Shown piece by piece: positions 28,009 to 36,850 of a DNA stretch of 64,000 nucleotides. This stretch comes from Qipengyuania aurantiaca. Lineage in GTDB: Bacteria > Pseudomonadota > Alphaproteobacteria > Sphingomonadales > Sphingomonadaceae. Position 1 is the stretch's first letter; each line of letters starts with the position of its first letter. The notes under the pieces were generated by a model. That model was not told the DNA's origin and did no database searches. It saw only the letters and a list, made by a program, of their open reading frames with translations. Where the stretch lies: contig NZ_CP081295.1 of the NCBI RefSeq assembly GCF_019711375.1, forward strand, positions 1,488,001 through 1,552,000. The letters run 5' to 3'. A program made the translations under genes and the position numbers.

Positions 28009-28526
28009 AGGATCGCCCTTCCGCTGCCGAGGATCTGGCCGCGGCAGACGAAGCCGATCTCGGCGTAGCGGCTGTCGAGGCCGCGGGGATGGCTGGTCCC
28101 GGTATAGAAGCACCCGTCGGGGATCGGTCCTTCGGGGCCTTCATGAAGCGCAATGCCGAGACGGGTCTCATCGAGCCGGGCCGCGATCTTTTGACCGTTG
28201 ATGAAAACCTCGTGGCCACGGTGGCTGACGACATCGCCCGGCACGCCCAGCACCCGCTTGCCGAAGAGCTGCGCGCCTTTCCCGAAATGCGCTTCGACGA
28301 GCTCGCTTGCCGGCGGCTCGAAGAAGATCAGACTGCCGCGCTCGATCCGCGCATGCTTGTCGAGCCAGAACGCCCAGTTGGGCAGGCTCGGGCTGGCATT
28401 GATGAGGAAGGCATGGTCTTTCGCGAAGGCGTCGACCGCGCCCCATCCGAGGGGCAGCAACACTAGCACGGTCAGGACCAACGGCCGTTTGATCGTGCGG
28501 ACAAGACGTGAGGCAAAGTGCGTCAC
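28005..28526 (-). CDS. S26-family signal peptidase (TraF/TrhF-like)
   Basis: 173 aa with one N-terminal membrane segment (RPLVLTVLVLLPLGWGAVDAF). SPSLPNWAFWLDKHARIERGSLIFFEPP has the S26 arrangement with a catalytic Ser (SPSLP), and GKRVLGVPGDVV carries the catalytic Lys (K-R in box D). Such peptidases process the conjugative pilin in RP4- and R27-type systems; the F plasmid itself has no such gene and uses host LepB. Here it likely matures TraA. Overlaps trbI and traW by 4 bases. Confidence 0.88.
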   Translation of the reverse strand: MTHFASRLVRTIKRPLVLTVLVLLPLGWGAVDAFAKDHAFLINASPSLPNWAFWLDKHARIERGSLIFFEPPASELVEAHFGKGAQLFGKRVLGVPGDVVSHRGHEVFINGQKIAARLDETRLGIALHEGPEGPIPDGCFYTGTSHPRGLDSRYAEIGFVCRGQILGSGRAIL

Positions 28527-28909
28527 TGACCGCCTCCCTGCCCAAGCTGGCGGGCGATCCGTGCGCGCAGTTCATCGGTAGCATCGGGGGCATCGCCCGC
28601 GAGCACCGCTTCGCCGACCAGCACCACGCGGCCATCGGCCCCCATTTCTGCAACGGCACGCTCGGACGCCTGGAGGAAGGCGAGCACGCGCGCCTGACTG
28701 GCTTCGGGATCCTGCTCTGCTCGCGCTTCGGCATCGACGAAAGCCGCGATGGTTTCGGCAAGCCGGACGGTGACGATCTGCTGGCGCGGCTCGGACAGCT
28801 CGCGGCTGACCCAAGCCGTCCAGAGCAGCGCGGCCACGAGCGCGAGCACGCCGAGAATTCTGAGCAAGAGCGGGCGATTAAAAGATTGTAATCTGCGCGT
28901 GTCAGTCAC
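28523..28909 (-). CDS. trbI: F-type transfer protein TrbI
   Basis: 128 aa with one N-terminal membrane segment (LLLRILGVLALVAALLWTAWV) and a short periplasmic region with RQQIVTVRLAETIAAFVDAEAR and a helix LAFLQASERAVAEMG. This matches TrbI of F, an inner-membrane protein that affects pilus retraction and length. Position between traC and traW agrees with F-like operons. Overlaps its upstream neighbour by 8 bases. Confidence 0.82.
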   Translation of the reverse strand: MTDTRRLQSFNRPLLLRILGVLALVAALLWTAWVSRELSEPRQQIVTVRLAETIAAFVDAEARAEQDPEASQARVLAFLQASERAVAEMGADGRVVLVGEAVLAGDAPDATDELRARIARQLGQGGGQ

Positions 28910-29282
28910 GGTTTGCCTCCTGGGCCGGATGGTTGTCGAGATCGGCCGCGAGCCGCTTCAGGAAGCGGGGCATGCGAAACAGCGTCACCGCGCCAGCGAG
29001 GACGAGGAAGCAGCCCTTGAGGTCCTGGCTGAACAGGCTGCGGCGCAGCCCGTCGGCTTCGAGGTAGCGGTCCGACAGATTGGCGAGCTGGGTGAAGAGG
29101 CCGCCAAGGTCCCAGCCCGCAACGAACAGGAACAGCGCAAGCGGCAATCCCAGCACGATCAGCAGCGAAGTCGCAGCAAAGCGCGCGGTCTCGATGAGGA
29201 CGAAGCAGCTCCCCTGCAGGAACGGCAGCAGGCTGCGGAGATTGGCCGGAGGGATCCGGTCGACGAGATGCGAGACCATCAT
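28902..29282 (-). CDS. unrecognised membrane protein of the tra operon
   Basis: 126 aa with two hydrophobic segments (FAATSLLIVLGLPLALFLFVAGWD and GCFLVLAGAVTLFRMP) and a charged C-terminus. It overlaps traC by 4 bases and trbI by 8, so it is part of the operon. I know no F homologue in this slot. It is probably an inner-membrane accessory of the secretion channel; function unknown. Confidence 0.7.
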   Translation of the reverse strand: MMVSHLVDRIPPANLRSLLPFLQGSCFVLIETARFAATSLLIVLGLPLALFLFVAGWDLGGLFTQLANLSDRYLEADGLRRSLFSQDLKGCFLVLAGAVTLFRMPRFLKRLAADLDNHPAQEANRD

Positions 29283-31822
29283 TGTCCGCCTCCCGCCACG
29301 ATGCCGATGGCATCGGCGAGGCTGTGTCCGCGCCGCTCGCAGTCCTGGATCGCGGCATAAGTGTCGGGATCGGAGGAATAGATCGTCGCCGAGAAGGGAT
29401 CGAGCACGAGCCGGCCGACGGCCTCGGTCTCGGGGCCCTTGATGAAGACCTCGCTGTATTCGGTGCCCGAACGCTTGAGGCTGCGGATCAGGGTCTCGGT
29501 GCGGTCGTCCATGTCGAGCCGCGCGTTCGCCCTGAAATCGGCAATCGTCTCGGCCTTCTGCTGGAGAACCAGCATCCAGTCGCTGTTCTCGAGCGCGGCG
29601 CGCGCGCCATCGGACTTGTAATAGTCATTGAGAGACTGGGTCGCGGTCGCGAGCGCGCCGCCATATTTGCGGGCGGTGCGAGCGTAGGTCTCGACGAACT
29701 CGCCCATCGACCCGCCCTTGAGCATGGCCCAGGCCTCGTCGATCAGCAGCAGTTTCTTGGTTGCTCGCGACGAGCGCGTCATCGCCTGGCTGGTCATGAA
29801 CATGATTGCCGAAAGGACGACGCTGCGCAGTTCTTCGCGGGACGCGAGATCGCTCATCTCGAAGACGGTGAAATCATCGTCGAGCGCGAAGCTCGCCTTG
29901 CCTGCAAAGAACCCGCCGTAGCTGCCGCCGCGGCAGAAGGGCGCGATTGCGGTGGCGAGATCGCGGCCCGCCTCGCTTTCCGAACCGTGGAGAGCGTGCG
30001 CGACATCATCGACCGATGCGCCGCTTCCGAGGGCCTCCCAGGTCGCGGTTACGGCCCGGTCGATGAGCCCGCGTTCGGTGTCACTCGGTGCAGTGCCCGG
30101 TCGCGCCATCTGGCCAATGATCGCCTTGATCATGGCAAAGCAGTCGAGGCGGTAATCCTCGTCTTCGTGCGCACGGGCATCGTCGACCATCGAGAAGGGG
30201 TTGAGCGAGAAGCCCGAGGCGAGCGTGAACTCGACGAAGCGTCCGCCCTGCAGTTTGACCGAATGCTCGAAACTGCGCCCGTCATCGATCACCACGACCT
30301 TGGCGCCCGCGCCGCGCAGGGCGGCGCAAAGCTCCTGCAGCAGCACCGACTTGCCCGAGCCCGACTTGCCGCAGATCGCGATATTGTGATTGCCGGCAGT
30401 GTTTTCGAATGGCGACCACCAGAAGGGCTGGCCGCGGCGGCCGACGAACAGGAGGTGCGGGATCACGCCGCCAAGATATTCCCCCTGCATCGGCGCGATA
30501 TGCGCCGCTGTCGTCGAGAGCATGGTCTTGAGGCGCTTCAACCGCGCCATGTCGTCGGCGAGGCCATCGGCAAGGCTCAAGGGAAAGGCAGCGACGAGGC
30601 CCTGCAGCTGGAGGAAGCGCTCGTCGGCAAGGTCCCATCCCGCTGCCTTGTAGATCGCCTTGATGATGCGTTCGTGCGCGTCGCCCTGGCCGAGCGGCGA
30701 GATGCTGGTAAGCCCGTAGAACAGCTTGACGAGCTTCTTGCCGGCCTGGAGTTCGGCCTGGACGTGGCGCCATTCGGCCGACTGTTCGGCGAGCTTGGGG
30801 AGAAAGCGCGCGCTCTTGGTCTGGCTGAGGCTGGTCGTTCGCATGAATTTGAAGCCCGCGCGCGCCGAAGCGGCTTCCTGGTCGGGGTAGACGAGGCACA
30901 GCATGGTCGCCGTCGGACAGGGGAAACGCAGCTTGTCGGTGAACATGTCGCCGATGAGCCGCGCGCATTCCCACGGCGCCCAGCGCTCAGGGGTAGAGCG
31001 CACGGCATAATGCCGCACGTCGAAATGGTCGGGATAGCATTCGCCGACTTCGGGATTGCCCTCTTCGTCGCGGTCCGTCTCCCGAAAGCGCTCGGTCCTG
31101 AGGATCAGGCGATCGTCGCCGACCTCAAGCTCGATGTCGCGGCGAATGGCCTGGACATCGAGCGTATCGTGCGGGTTCCACGCATGGATGTCGGTCTCGT
31201 GCGCGGTGGTAGGCGAGGTGAGTTCGTCGATCAGCGCCAGCAGTCCGCCCGGACGCAGCTCTTGCGCGTGCAGTCCGAGCGAATGGAGCATGCCCATCAG
31301 CCCTTCGCGGCATTCGGAGAGTTCTGCGTCGGTTACGCTGCCGGGCACCGGCACGCCGAGCGAGACGATCAGCCGGACGTTGCGGGCATGGAAGGGCGCA
31401 TGCGCCGAGCCCGAATTCCAGACGAGATCATAAAGGCGCCTGGTGCGCGCCCTGGCAATCGCCTCGTAGATGCCGCCCTGCTCATAGCGCGGAGCGAACC
31501 AGGGGCCGACCACGCTGCCGATCCGCGGAGATGCGAAGTTCAGGACCTGGAGGCAGGCGCCCTGCGGCAGGCCTTCGGAGAAGAACTGGCCGAGGATTTC
31601 GCCGGTCCGTTCGTCGGCCCCGATCAGCGGGGTGACTTCGAGCACGAAGCCTTTGGAGCGGGCGTTGCGGTAGAGCTTCGCCCCCTCGTCATAGACCCGG
31701 TAGGGCAGCCAGTCCGAGAGCATATCGAGCCCGAAATGCGCCTGCGGCTTTTCAGGCCGAGCCGTGTCGGCAAACAGGCCCCGCGAGAGTGCGTCGCGCG
31801 CGGCAGCAAGGGATAGCGTCAC
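29279..31822 (-). CDS. traC: TraC/VirB4-type secretion ATPase
   Basis: 847 aa. The N-terminal TraC_F_IV domain is followed by the ATPase core with Walker A GKSGSGKSVLLQ near residue 484 and Walker B LLLIDEAWAML near 690. Conserved TraC pieces include FGLDMLSDWLPYRVYDEGAKLYRN at the start and ATQSLNDYYKSD before the C-terminus. It energises pilus assembly and the type IV secretion channel at the inner membrane. Overlaps traV by 4 bases. Confidence 0.95.
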   Translation of the reverse strand: MTLSLAAARDALSRGLFADTARPEKPQAHFGLDMLSDWLPYRVYDEGAKLYRNARSKGFVLEVTPLIGADERTGEILGQFFSEGLPQGACLQVLNFASPRIGSVVGPWFAPRYEQGGIYEAIARARTRRLYDLVWNSGSAHAPFHARNVRLIVSLGVPVPGSVTDAELSECREGLMGMLHSLGLHAQELRPGGLLALIDELTSPTTAHETDIHAWNPHDTLDVQAIRRDIELEVGDDRLILRTERFRETDRDEEGNPEVGECYPDHFDVRHYAVRSTPERWAPWECARLIGDMFTDKLRFPCPTATMLCLVYPDQEAASARAGFKFMRTTSLSQTKSARFLPKLAEQSAEWRHVQAELQAGKKLVKLFYGLTSISPLGQGDAHERIIKAIYKAAGWDLADERFLQLQGLVAAFPLSLADGLADDMARLKRLKTMLSTTAAHIAPMQGEYLGGVIPHLLFVGRRGQPFWWSPFENTAGNHNIAICGKSGSGKSVLLQELCAALRGAGAKVVVIDDGRSFEHSVKLQGGRFVEFTLASGFSLNPFSMVDDARAHEDEDYRLDCFAMIKAIIGQMARPGTAPSDTERGLIDRAVTATWEALGSGASVDDVAHALHGSESEAGRDLATAIAPFCRGGSYGGFFAGKASFALDDDFTVFEMSDLASREELRSVVLSAIMFMTSQAMTRSSRATKKLLLIDEAWAMLKGGSMGEFVETYARTARKYGGALATATQSLNDYYKSDGARAALENSDWMLVLQQKAETIADFRANARLDMDDRTETLIRSLKRSGTEYSEVFIKGPETEAVGRLVLDPFSATIYSSDPDTYAAIQDCERRGHSLADAIGIVAGGGQ

Positions 31823-32406
31823 TGGCTCTCTCCTTCGGTCATGTCAGGGTGGGGGACCGGCTCGCGGGGAGGGGAAAACGAGCCAGGTCCCCCGGGTTCC
31901 GGCGCGTCAGCGCCGGGCATCGCCGGAACGGGCTGCGAGGGGATGAACAGCTGTTCCGGCAATGTGTCTGCCTCTTGGGTTTTTGGCGGTTGGAAATCGG
32001 TTGCGGGGTTGCTCTCGGGCGTCGCGGCAATAGTCGATGCCAGCGAGCGCAGGACTTCGCGGCGGCCCTGCGGCGCGCGCCAGCCTGTCCCTGCCTGTTC
32101 GGGCAGCGTCAGGTGAACGACGCGCGCCTCATGGTCGCGGCCCGCCGCGTCACGGTAGGGCGTCAACACGACCTGCAGGCGGCGAACCGCTTCGCCGGTC
32201 GGGGTCACCGTCCGATGCGCATCGACCGTGTCAGCCTTTTCAATGCCGGTCGCCCCGGCATCGATCGCGGAAGTCGGCGCGCAGGTCCCTTCGGGAGCGC
32301 GGCAGGCAAAGCTGCCTTTGACGTTGCCGCCAAGGCTGGCGCAGCCACTGGCCAAAAGGAGCGGCGCAGCGAGCACCATGGCGCGAAGGATCGGAAGCCG
32401 GCTCAT
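31819..32406 (-). CDS. traV: outer-membrane lipoprotein TraV
   Basis: 195 aa from the ATG at 32406, which gives a lipoprotein signal (LAAPLLLASGCASLGGNVKG) with the lipobox Cys near 22. FACRAPEGTCAPTSAIDA is the conserved two-cysteine TraV motif. The C-terminal part is Pro-rich. TraV anchors the TraB-TraK-TraV core complex in the outer membrane (VirB7 role). A longer upstream frame exists but would run through dsbC in another frame. Confidence 0.9.
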   Translation of the reverse strand: MSRLPILRAMVLAAPLLLASGCASLGGNVKGSFACRAPEGTCAPTSAIDAGATGIEKADTVDAHRTVTPTGEAVRRLQVVLTPYRDAAGRDHEARVVHLTLPEQAGTGWRAPQGRREVLRSLASTIAATPESNPATDFQPPKTQEADTLPEQLFIPSQPVPAMPGADAPEPGGPGSFSPPREPVPHPDMTEGESQ

Positions 32407-33275
32407 TGCGCCACTCCTTTGCCTTCGGCGACGAAGCGGCGGATCGCCGCGGCATCGCGGTAGCCATGAAGCACCGCCCCATCGCGGGCGCGCACGATGA
32501 CGGGAGTTCCGGCAAACCCGTTGGCCTTTGCGAAGGCTTCGTTGGCATCGAGTGCCTTGGCGTCCTTGCAGGTCTTGCCGGTCGTCGGAGCCTCGCCGGC
32601 GTAGGCCGCATGGAGCGCCTTTGCCGGATCCTTGGCACACAGCACGGCCTCGGAAATCTTGCGGCTCGCCACGCCAAAGATCGAGATCGGTCGCTCTTCG
32701 ACATGGACCTTGGCCTTGGCGAGCTGCGCGGTCAGGCGCTGGCAGTAGCCGCATTGGAAGTCCGAGAAGACGACCAGGCGTTCGCCCTTGGGGTTGCCCC
32801 AGTGGATCGCACCGGCGGCCGGAAGCGACGAGAGGTCGACATGGCTGGCAGCCGCCTGGACAGGCGCTTCGTCGCGTCCCGCCGGCGCATCGCTCGCTAC
32901 GCGTGCCGCACCGGCCGCGAGCAGGTCGGGATTGAGTTCGAGCAGGCGGGCGGCGGTCACGTCGCGCCGCTCTTCCATGTCGTAGAGACGGCCTACGAAC
33001 AGGTAGCGCGCGGTCTCGTCGATGTAGAACAGCGTGTCGCCCGAGACGACTTCGCACCAGGGGCCAAGCGTGTCGCAGCTGATCGCATCGATCGGGGTCT
33101 TGGGCAACCGCAGTTTCAGCGCCTGCGCGACATCGCTCGCCATGCCGGCGGCGCTCGCAGGCATCGCGGTGACGGCAGAGACGCCGAGCGTCAGCACGGC
33201 GGCGGCGCTCGAGAGGGCAAGGGCAAGGTGGGCGGCGCGGGCCTTCAGGCTTGGCGGCGAGTCATTGTAGTTCAT
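32403..33275 (-). CDS. dsbC: DsbC-like thiol:disulphide interchange protein
   Basis: 290 aa with an N-terminal signal/anchor (ALSSAAAVLTLGVSAVTAMPASA), a DsbC-type dimerisation region (CDTLGPWCEVVSGDTLFYIDETARYLFVGRLYDME) and a thioredoxin domain with CGYC near residues 173-176 (VVFSDFQCGYCQRL) and cis-Pro GTPVIV. It probably isomerises disulphides in cysteine-rich Tra proteins (TraN, TraU, TraH). A Dsb gene between traB and traV is common in F-like and SXT-like operons. Overlaps both by 4 bases. Confidence 0.92.
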   Translation of the reverse strand: MNYNDSPPSLKARAAHLALALSSAAAVLTLGVSAVTAMPASAAGMASDVAQALKLRLPKTPIDAISCDTLGPWCEVVSGDTLFYIDETARYLFVGRLYDMEERRDVTAARLLELNPDLLAAGAARVASDAPAGRDEAPVQAAASHVDLSSLPAAGAIHWGNPKGERLVVFSDFQCGYCQRLTAQLAKAKVHVEERPISIFGVASRKISEAVLCAKDPAKALHAAYAGEAPTTGKTCKDAKALDANEAFAKANGFAGTPVIVRARDGAVLHGYRDAAAIRRFVAEGKGVAQ

Positions 33276-34588
33276 TTGGAGGGGCTCCTGACGTGGACGC
33301 CGTCGAGAAAGACGATCTCGACCTCGATGCCGGTCGGCATCTCGACGACGGGTTGGTATTGTTCGGCGCGTTCGATGAGATATCGGCTGACGGTGTCGGC
33401 GGCTTCGCCGGCACCCTGGCCGAAGCCACCGGCGAGGATGTCGGTCGGCGACAGCGCTTCGCGCTGACCGTTGGCGCCGACCTGACCGGTGAAGATGCCG
33501 TTGGCGTTGGCGGAAAATCCGCGCCCGAAGCCGCCGACGATCCCGGCCAGCAGCGCCTGGCTGACAAGGCTGCCTTCGCGGCTGACCACGCGGCCGCGCA
33601 CGCCCGACTTGCCGGCAAAGGAGATGAACCCCTTGACCTCGCTGACCGCGAAGCGGCCACCGGGCTGCGCGCAGGTCATGCGCACCAGCTTGACGTAGAC
33701 CTTCTCGGCCGAGAGATCGCCGCGCGCAGCGCCATTCACGAGGCAGCCGGTGATGTCGGTGGTGAGCAGCTTGTTGCCGCGCATCACCGAGCGGGCCGGC
33801 CCGGTGATCCGGAGCACCACGGGAAGCGGATCGCTCTGGCTGGCAACGCCGGTCGAGGCATCGACACCCACGATGACCGTCGCCGGTGCGTAGCTGTTGG
33901 GCGGAAGGTAATCGCGGCTCGCCTCGAGCAGCAGGGCTGGCGCAGTCTCAGCCGCACGCGGCTTGCCGTCCTTGCCCGCCTCCGTGCCGAAACTCATCAG
34001 GCTGAGCTGGCCGCCCTGCGCCTCCGGCACTCCTCGCGGTGGCTGGACAGTTCCGCCGGTGCCGACGCCGGGGCCATAGGCAGGTGGCGGTGGCAGCGGC
34101 GGCGCGGCGGCCGGCGCTTTCGCAGCGTCGCTGAGCTGTGACCGCAGATTGGCATTCTCGGCCGAGATCGCGTCGATCGCCGCCTGGCCGTCGGAGCGCA
34201 TCTGCGCGTTCTCGCTGCGCAGCGCTTCGAGTTCCTGTTCGATCTCGGGGCGTGGGAGCTGGGCTTGCTGCAGATCCTTGATCGCACGACCCTGTGCATC
34301 GAGCCGGTTGCCGTAGCTCGCAACGAATTCGCGCTGCGAGAGGTTGCGATTGACGAGGCCGCCGGTGTCGATCGTCGCCGCACCATTGGCATCACTGCCG
34401 CCCTCGTCGCCGTCGCCGCCGAAGATGAACATCCCGCCGCCGATGAGCGCGATGGCTCCGATCCCGGCGAGCAGCATCTTCTGGCGCTGCGCGATCTGCG
34501 AATTGAGGTTGCGCCGTCCGCTTTCGCGCGCTTCTGGCGAGCCCGGCAGAGGCCTCTTTTCGGCATCCTTCTGTGTTGCCTCGGCCAT
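33272..34588 (-). CDS. traB: conjugal transfer protein TraB
   Basis: 438 aa. One membrane segment near residues 38-56 (KMLLAGIGAIALIGGGMFIFGG), a coiled coil (~100-150), a Pro-rich linker (AAPPLPPPPAYGPG) and the VirB10-like beta-barrel domain (DYLPPNSYAPATVIVGVDAST, LLTTDITGCLVNGAARGDLSAEKVYVKL). TraB spans inner and outer membranes as the channel scaffold with TraK and TraV. It starts on the last base of traK. Confidence 0.95.
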   Translation of the reverse strand: MAEATQKDAEKRPLPGSPEARESGRRNLNSQIAQRQKMLLAGIGAIALIGGGMFIFGGDGDEGGSDANGAATIDTGGLVNRNLSQREFVASYGNRLDAQGRAIKDLQQAQLPRPEIEQELEALRSENAQMRSDGQAAIDAISAENANLRSQLSDAAKAPAAAPPLPPPPAYGPGVGTGGTVQPPRGVPEAQGGQLSLMSFGTEAGKDGKPRAAETAPALLLEASRDYLPPNSYAPATVIVGVDASTGVASQSDPLPVVLRITGPARSVMRGNKLLTTDITGCLVNGAARGDLSAEKVYVKLVRMTCAQPGGRFAVSEVKGFISFAGKSGVRGRVVSREGSLVSQALLAGIVGGFGRGFSANANGIFTGQVGANGQREALSPTDILAGGFGQGAGEAADTVSRYLIERAEQYQPVVEMPTGIEVEIVFLDGVHVRSPSK

Positions 34589-35403
34589 CAGTCGAGCCCT
34601 CCCCTGGCAAAGACAAGGAAGGCACTGGTCGCTTCACCGGGAGCGAGTGCATCTCGGCCATAGGCGAAGGCGAGCGCGCCTGCGGGACCTTCGCGCTCGG
34701 AGCCAAGCGCAAGGCTTTCCTGGCCAAGGTTGCGTACGAGGAAGCGCTGTCCGGTGAGTTCATCGCCCTGGTATTCGGCGACCAGCTGGACCTCGATCCC
34801 GCCGGTGCGGCGCGGAGCAGACAGTTCAGCGCGAGCGGTGAACCCGGGCAGGACGGCATCGCTCGCCATCGCCTCGATCAGGCGGATCGCGGCGTCCTCG
34901 GGTCCGGTCTCGGTCTCCCAGTCGGCAGCTTCGTTTTTCGCGAGCGCGGGATTGGTGATGAAGAGCTGGGTCGCTTCCTCGCCGCCGAGGCGGCAGGCGA
35001 ACTTGTAGACGTAGCCCGCCTCGCTGGTCGCAAAGAAGCTGACCCGGGCAGCGGCAAATTGCGGGGGCACGGAGATATAGATGTCTCCACGCACCGGCTC
35101 GTGCGTCACCTGGAAGTCGTTGTAGGGAAAGCCGCTCGCGATCTTCGAGACATTGGCAAAGCCGTCATCGATGAGCGCGATCCGCGTGAGTTCGCCGCGA
35201 GCGAGCTCGCAGTCGATGGTCGCATTGTCAGCGGCTTCGACGAACTGATCGGCATGCGCCGGGACCGGCGCGAGCGCGAAGGCGAGTACGGCGAGGCCGG
35301 TCAGCTTGAGCCCTGGATCGGGGCGCCTTGTCGCGCCGATCGCGAAGCAGGCAAGGCCGGTTCCGGCAAGCGCAGCAGCGAGGGGAGATGGGAGAAGGCT
35401 CAT
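34588..35403 (-). CDS. traK: conjugal transfer protein TraK (secretin-like)
   Basis: 271 aa. The first ~50 residues contain two hydrophobic stretches ending APVPAHADQF, a probable signal peptidase site. The rest matches TraK: CELARGELTRIALIDDGFANVSKI, GDIYISVPP, VYKFACRLGGEEATQLFITN. TraK plays the VirB9 role in the outer-membrane core complex. The unusual long N-terminus suggests the true start may be internal, but no in-frame ATG nearer to the signal peptide was found. Confidence 0.88.
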   Translation of the reverse strand: MSLLPSPLAAALAGTGLACFAIGATRRPDPGLKLTGLAVLAFALAPVPAHADQFVEAADNATIDCELARGELTRIALIDDGFANVSKIASGFPYNDFQVTHEPVRGDIYISVPPQFAAARVSFFATSEAGYVYKFACRLGGEEATQLFITNPALAKNEAADWETETGPEDAAIRLIEAMASDAVLPGFTARAELSAPRRTGGIEVQLVAEYQGDELTGQRFLVRNLGQESLALGSEREGPAGALAFAYGRDALAPGEATSAFLVFARGGLD

Positions 35404-35969
35404 TGGCCGGGTTCCTCCTTGTCGGTGGGAAGTTGCTCGAAGCCGGCGAGCGCGAGGCTGAGACCACGCTTCGACCAGCGGAAACGGAAGGAGCGGCGCT
35501 GGCTCGCGATCACTTGCGCGCCGACAAAAGTCTTGAGAGTGCCGGTAACGGTCGAGGTCAGGGCCTTTGGATCGACATGCATTTCCGCGATCACGAAGGC
35601 CTGGCTGATGTCCGAGCCGCGCTGTTCCTCGACGATTCTGACGAGCTCGGCCTTGAGGCGACCGTGCGCGGCGGGATCGGCGAGCTTCAGGATGTTCGCC
35701 ATCCAGTAGTCGAGGCTTTCGGGTGCCCGGTTGAGGAGCATCAGCGCCGTGTCGCGGGTGACGAACTCGAGATAGGGCGCGTCGATCCCGCCGCTCGAGA
35801 CGGTGATTCGCTCGGCGGTAATCGGCACCAGCACAACCTGCTCGTCGCGGGTGACCGCGGCGCCGAGGCTGACCAGCGCGGTCAGGCCCAGGACAGCTGC
35901 CAGCACGGCAAAGCGGTTGCGTTGCCGAAGGTAGGTCTGCGCCTGTTCGTGCGCGAATTCTGCTCGCAT
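35400..35969 (-). CDS. traE: conjugal transfer protein TraE
   Basis: 189 aa. One N-terminal membrane segment (NRFAVLAAVLGLTALVSLGAAV) then a periplasmic domain with VPITAERITVSSGGIDAPYL and FRFRWSKRGLSLALAGFEQ near the end, typical of TraE (VirB8-like role). Overlaps traK by 4 bases and follows traL by 12 bp. Confidence 0.93.
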   Translation of the reverse strand: MRAEFAHEQAQTYLRQRNRFAVLAAVLGLTALVSLGAAVTRDEQVVLVPITAERITVSSGGIDAPYLEFVTRDTALMLLNRAPESLDYWMANILKLADPAAHGRLKAELVRIVEEQRGSDISQAFVIAEMHVDPKALTSTVTGTLKTFVGAQVIASQRRSFRFRWSKRGLSLALAGFEQLPTDKEEPGQ

Positions 35970-35981
35970 GGGTCGCCTCCC

Positions 35982-36269
35982 TCAGCCTGCCAACAGGCGG
36001 CAGTGGGAGGGCGGCGTGGCTTTCAGCCCGAGAAAGCTCCCGGGCAGGTACCAGTACGCAGCATGCACCAGTGCCGAACCGGCGCCGCGTGCCTTTGCCT
36101 TCCGCAAGGCGAGCCAGGCCCCGGCGGCCAGGCCGATACCGATGAAGATATGCTGCGAGAGAATGCCCCAGGCGAAGGGAATGAGAATCCCTGCAAACTC
36201 GTCGATGGTCCAGAAGCCGATGAGCTCCGGGTCGTCGAGCCGCCGTGGAACGAGGTACCTGTCGGCCAT
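35982..36269 (-). CDS. traL: conjugal transfer protein TraL
   Basis: 95 aa: MADRYLVPRRLDDPELIGFW, then a hydrophobic hairpin (AGILIPFAWGILSQHIFIGIGLAAGAWLAL) and a short tail YWYLPGSFLGLK. This is the compact VirB3-like TraL, an inner-membrane pilus-assembly protein that acts with TraC. Preceded by the pilin gene with a 31-bp gap. Confidence 0.93.
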   Translation of the reverse strand: MADRYLVPRRLDDPELIGFWTIDEFAGILIPFAWGILSQHIFIGIGLAAGAWLALRKAKARGAGSALVHAAYWYLPGSFLGLKATPPSHCRLLAG

Positions 36270-36300
36270 GCCGCCCTCCTGTCGTAACCGGAACCGCTGA

Positions 36301-36633
36301 TCAGATGACCGCGGTCACGACCGAGGTGACGATCGGCACGCCGGTGCCGACGCCGATCCCGACGCCGACCGGCACCGCGACCTGGCCGAGCGAGAAGCGC
36401 CCGGAGGCGAGACCGATCAGACCGCCCGCGAGGCTGAGCACGGTGATGATCTTGCCGCCCGAGCCTTCAAGGAAGTCGGTGAACTTGGTCAGCGCGGGAT
36501 CGAAGGTGGTGTCGGCGCCGGCAAAGGCTGCACCGGCGCATGCCAGCGCCACGCAGGCGGGAAGAATGTAGTCGCGGCCGCGAGCACGGTTGGTCGTGCG
36601 CTGCTGGGCCGGAAGGGCTGTCTTGGTGGTCAT
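36301..36633 (-). CDS. traA: pilin TraA (F-type)
   Basis: 110 aa from the ATG at 36633. A positively charged N-terminus (TTKTALPAQQRTTNRARGRDY) and a first hydrophobic segment (ILPACVALACAGAAFAGADT) form a long leader with a likely cleavage after AFA; the mature ~70 residues contain two hydrophobic helices (IITVLSLAGGLIGLASG; VAVPVGVGIGVGTGVPIVTSVVTAVI), the F-pilin layout. The S26 peptidase downstream probably processes it. First gene of the 18-gene tra operon; a GTTC-N7-GTTC box lies 41 bp upstream of the start. Confidence 0.88.
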   Translation of the reverse strand: MTTKTALPAQQRTTNRARGRDYILPACVALACAGAAFAGADTTFDPALTKFTDFLEGSGGKIITVLSLAGGLIGLASGRFSLGQVAVPVGVGIGVGTGVPIVTSVVTAVI

Positions 36634-36673
36634 GGATGAAAACTCCGAGGGATTGAACATCAGCCAGCGATGC

Positions 36674-36688
36674 GTTCGCTGTATGTTC
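36674..36688. promoter_or_regulatory. LexA-type box upstream of traA
   Basis: Perfect GTTC-N7-GTTC (spacer GCTGTAT), the consensus of alphaproteobacterial LexA, located 41-55 bp upstream of the traA start, where it would overlap the promoter. The site could instead belong to the element's own HTH regulator at 37001. Confidence 0.65.
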
Positions 36689-36850
36689 TTTCCTCTCCCC
36701 GGAGCAGGGATGTAGGAAATCGGGAATTGGATTTTGGGGCTGCCGACCAAGCAAAAAGCGACATCGGGAGGTGCGCTGGCCGGGATTCGCGCAGGCTGAT
36801 CGCGAAGCAGCGCCGACTGTGCCGGCATCTGAGCGAAGCGTGCCGTGATA

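Noticed and set aside
29282..31816. 844-codon frame on the plus strand opposite traC
   Set aside because: It mirrors traC, which has Walker motifs and family features. Long antisense frames are a normal result of high GC and biased third positions; its translation is rich in A/R/G/H without domain logic.
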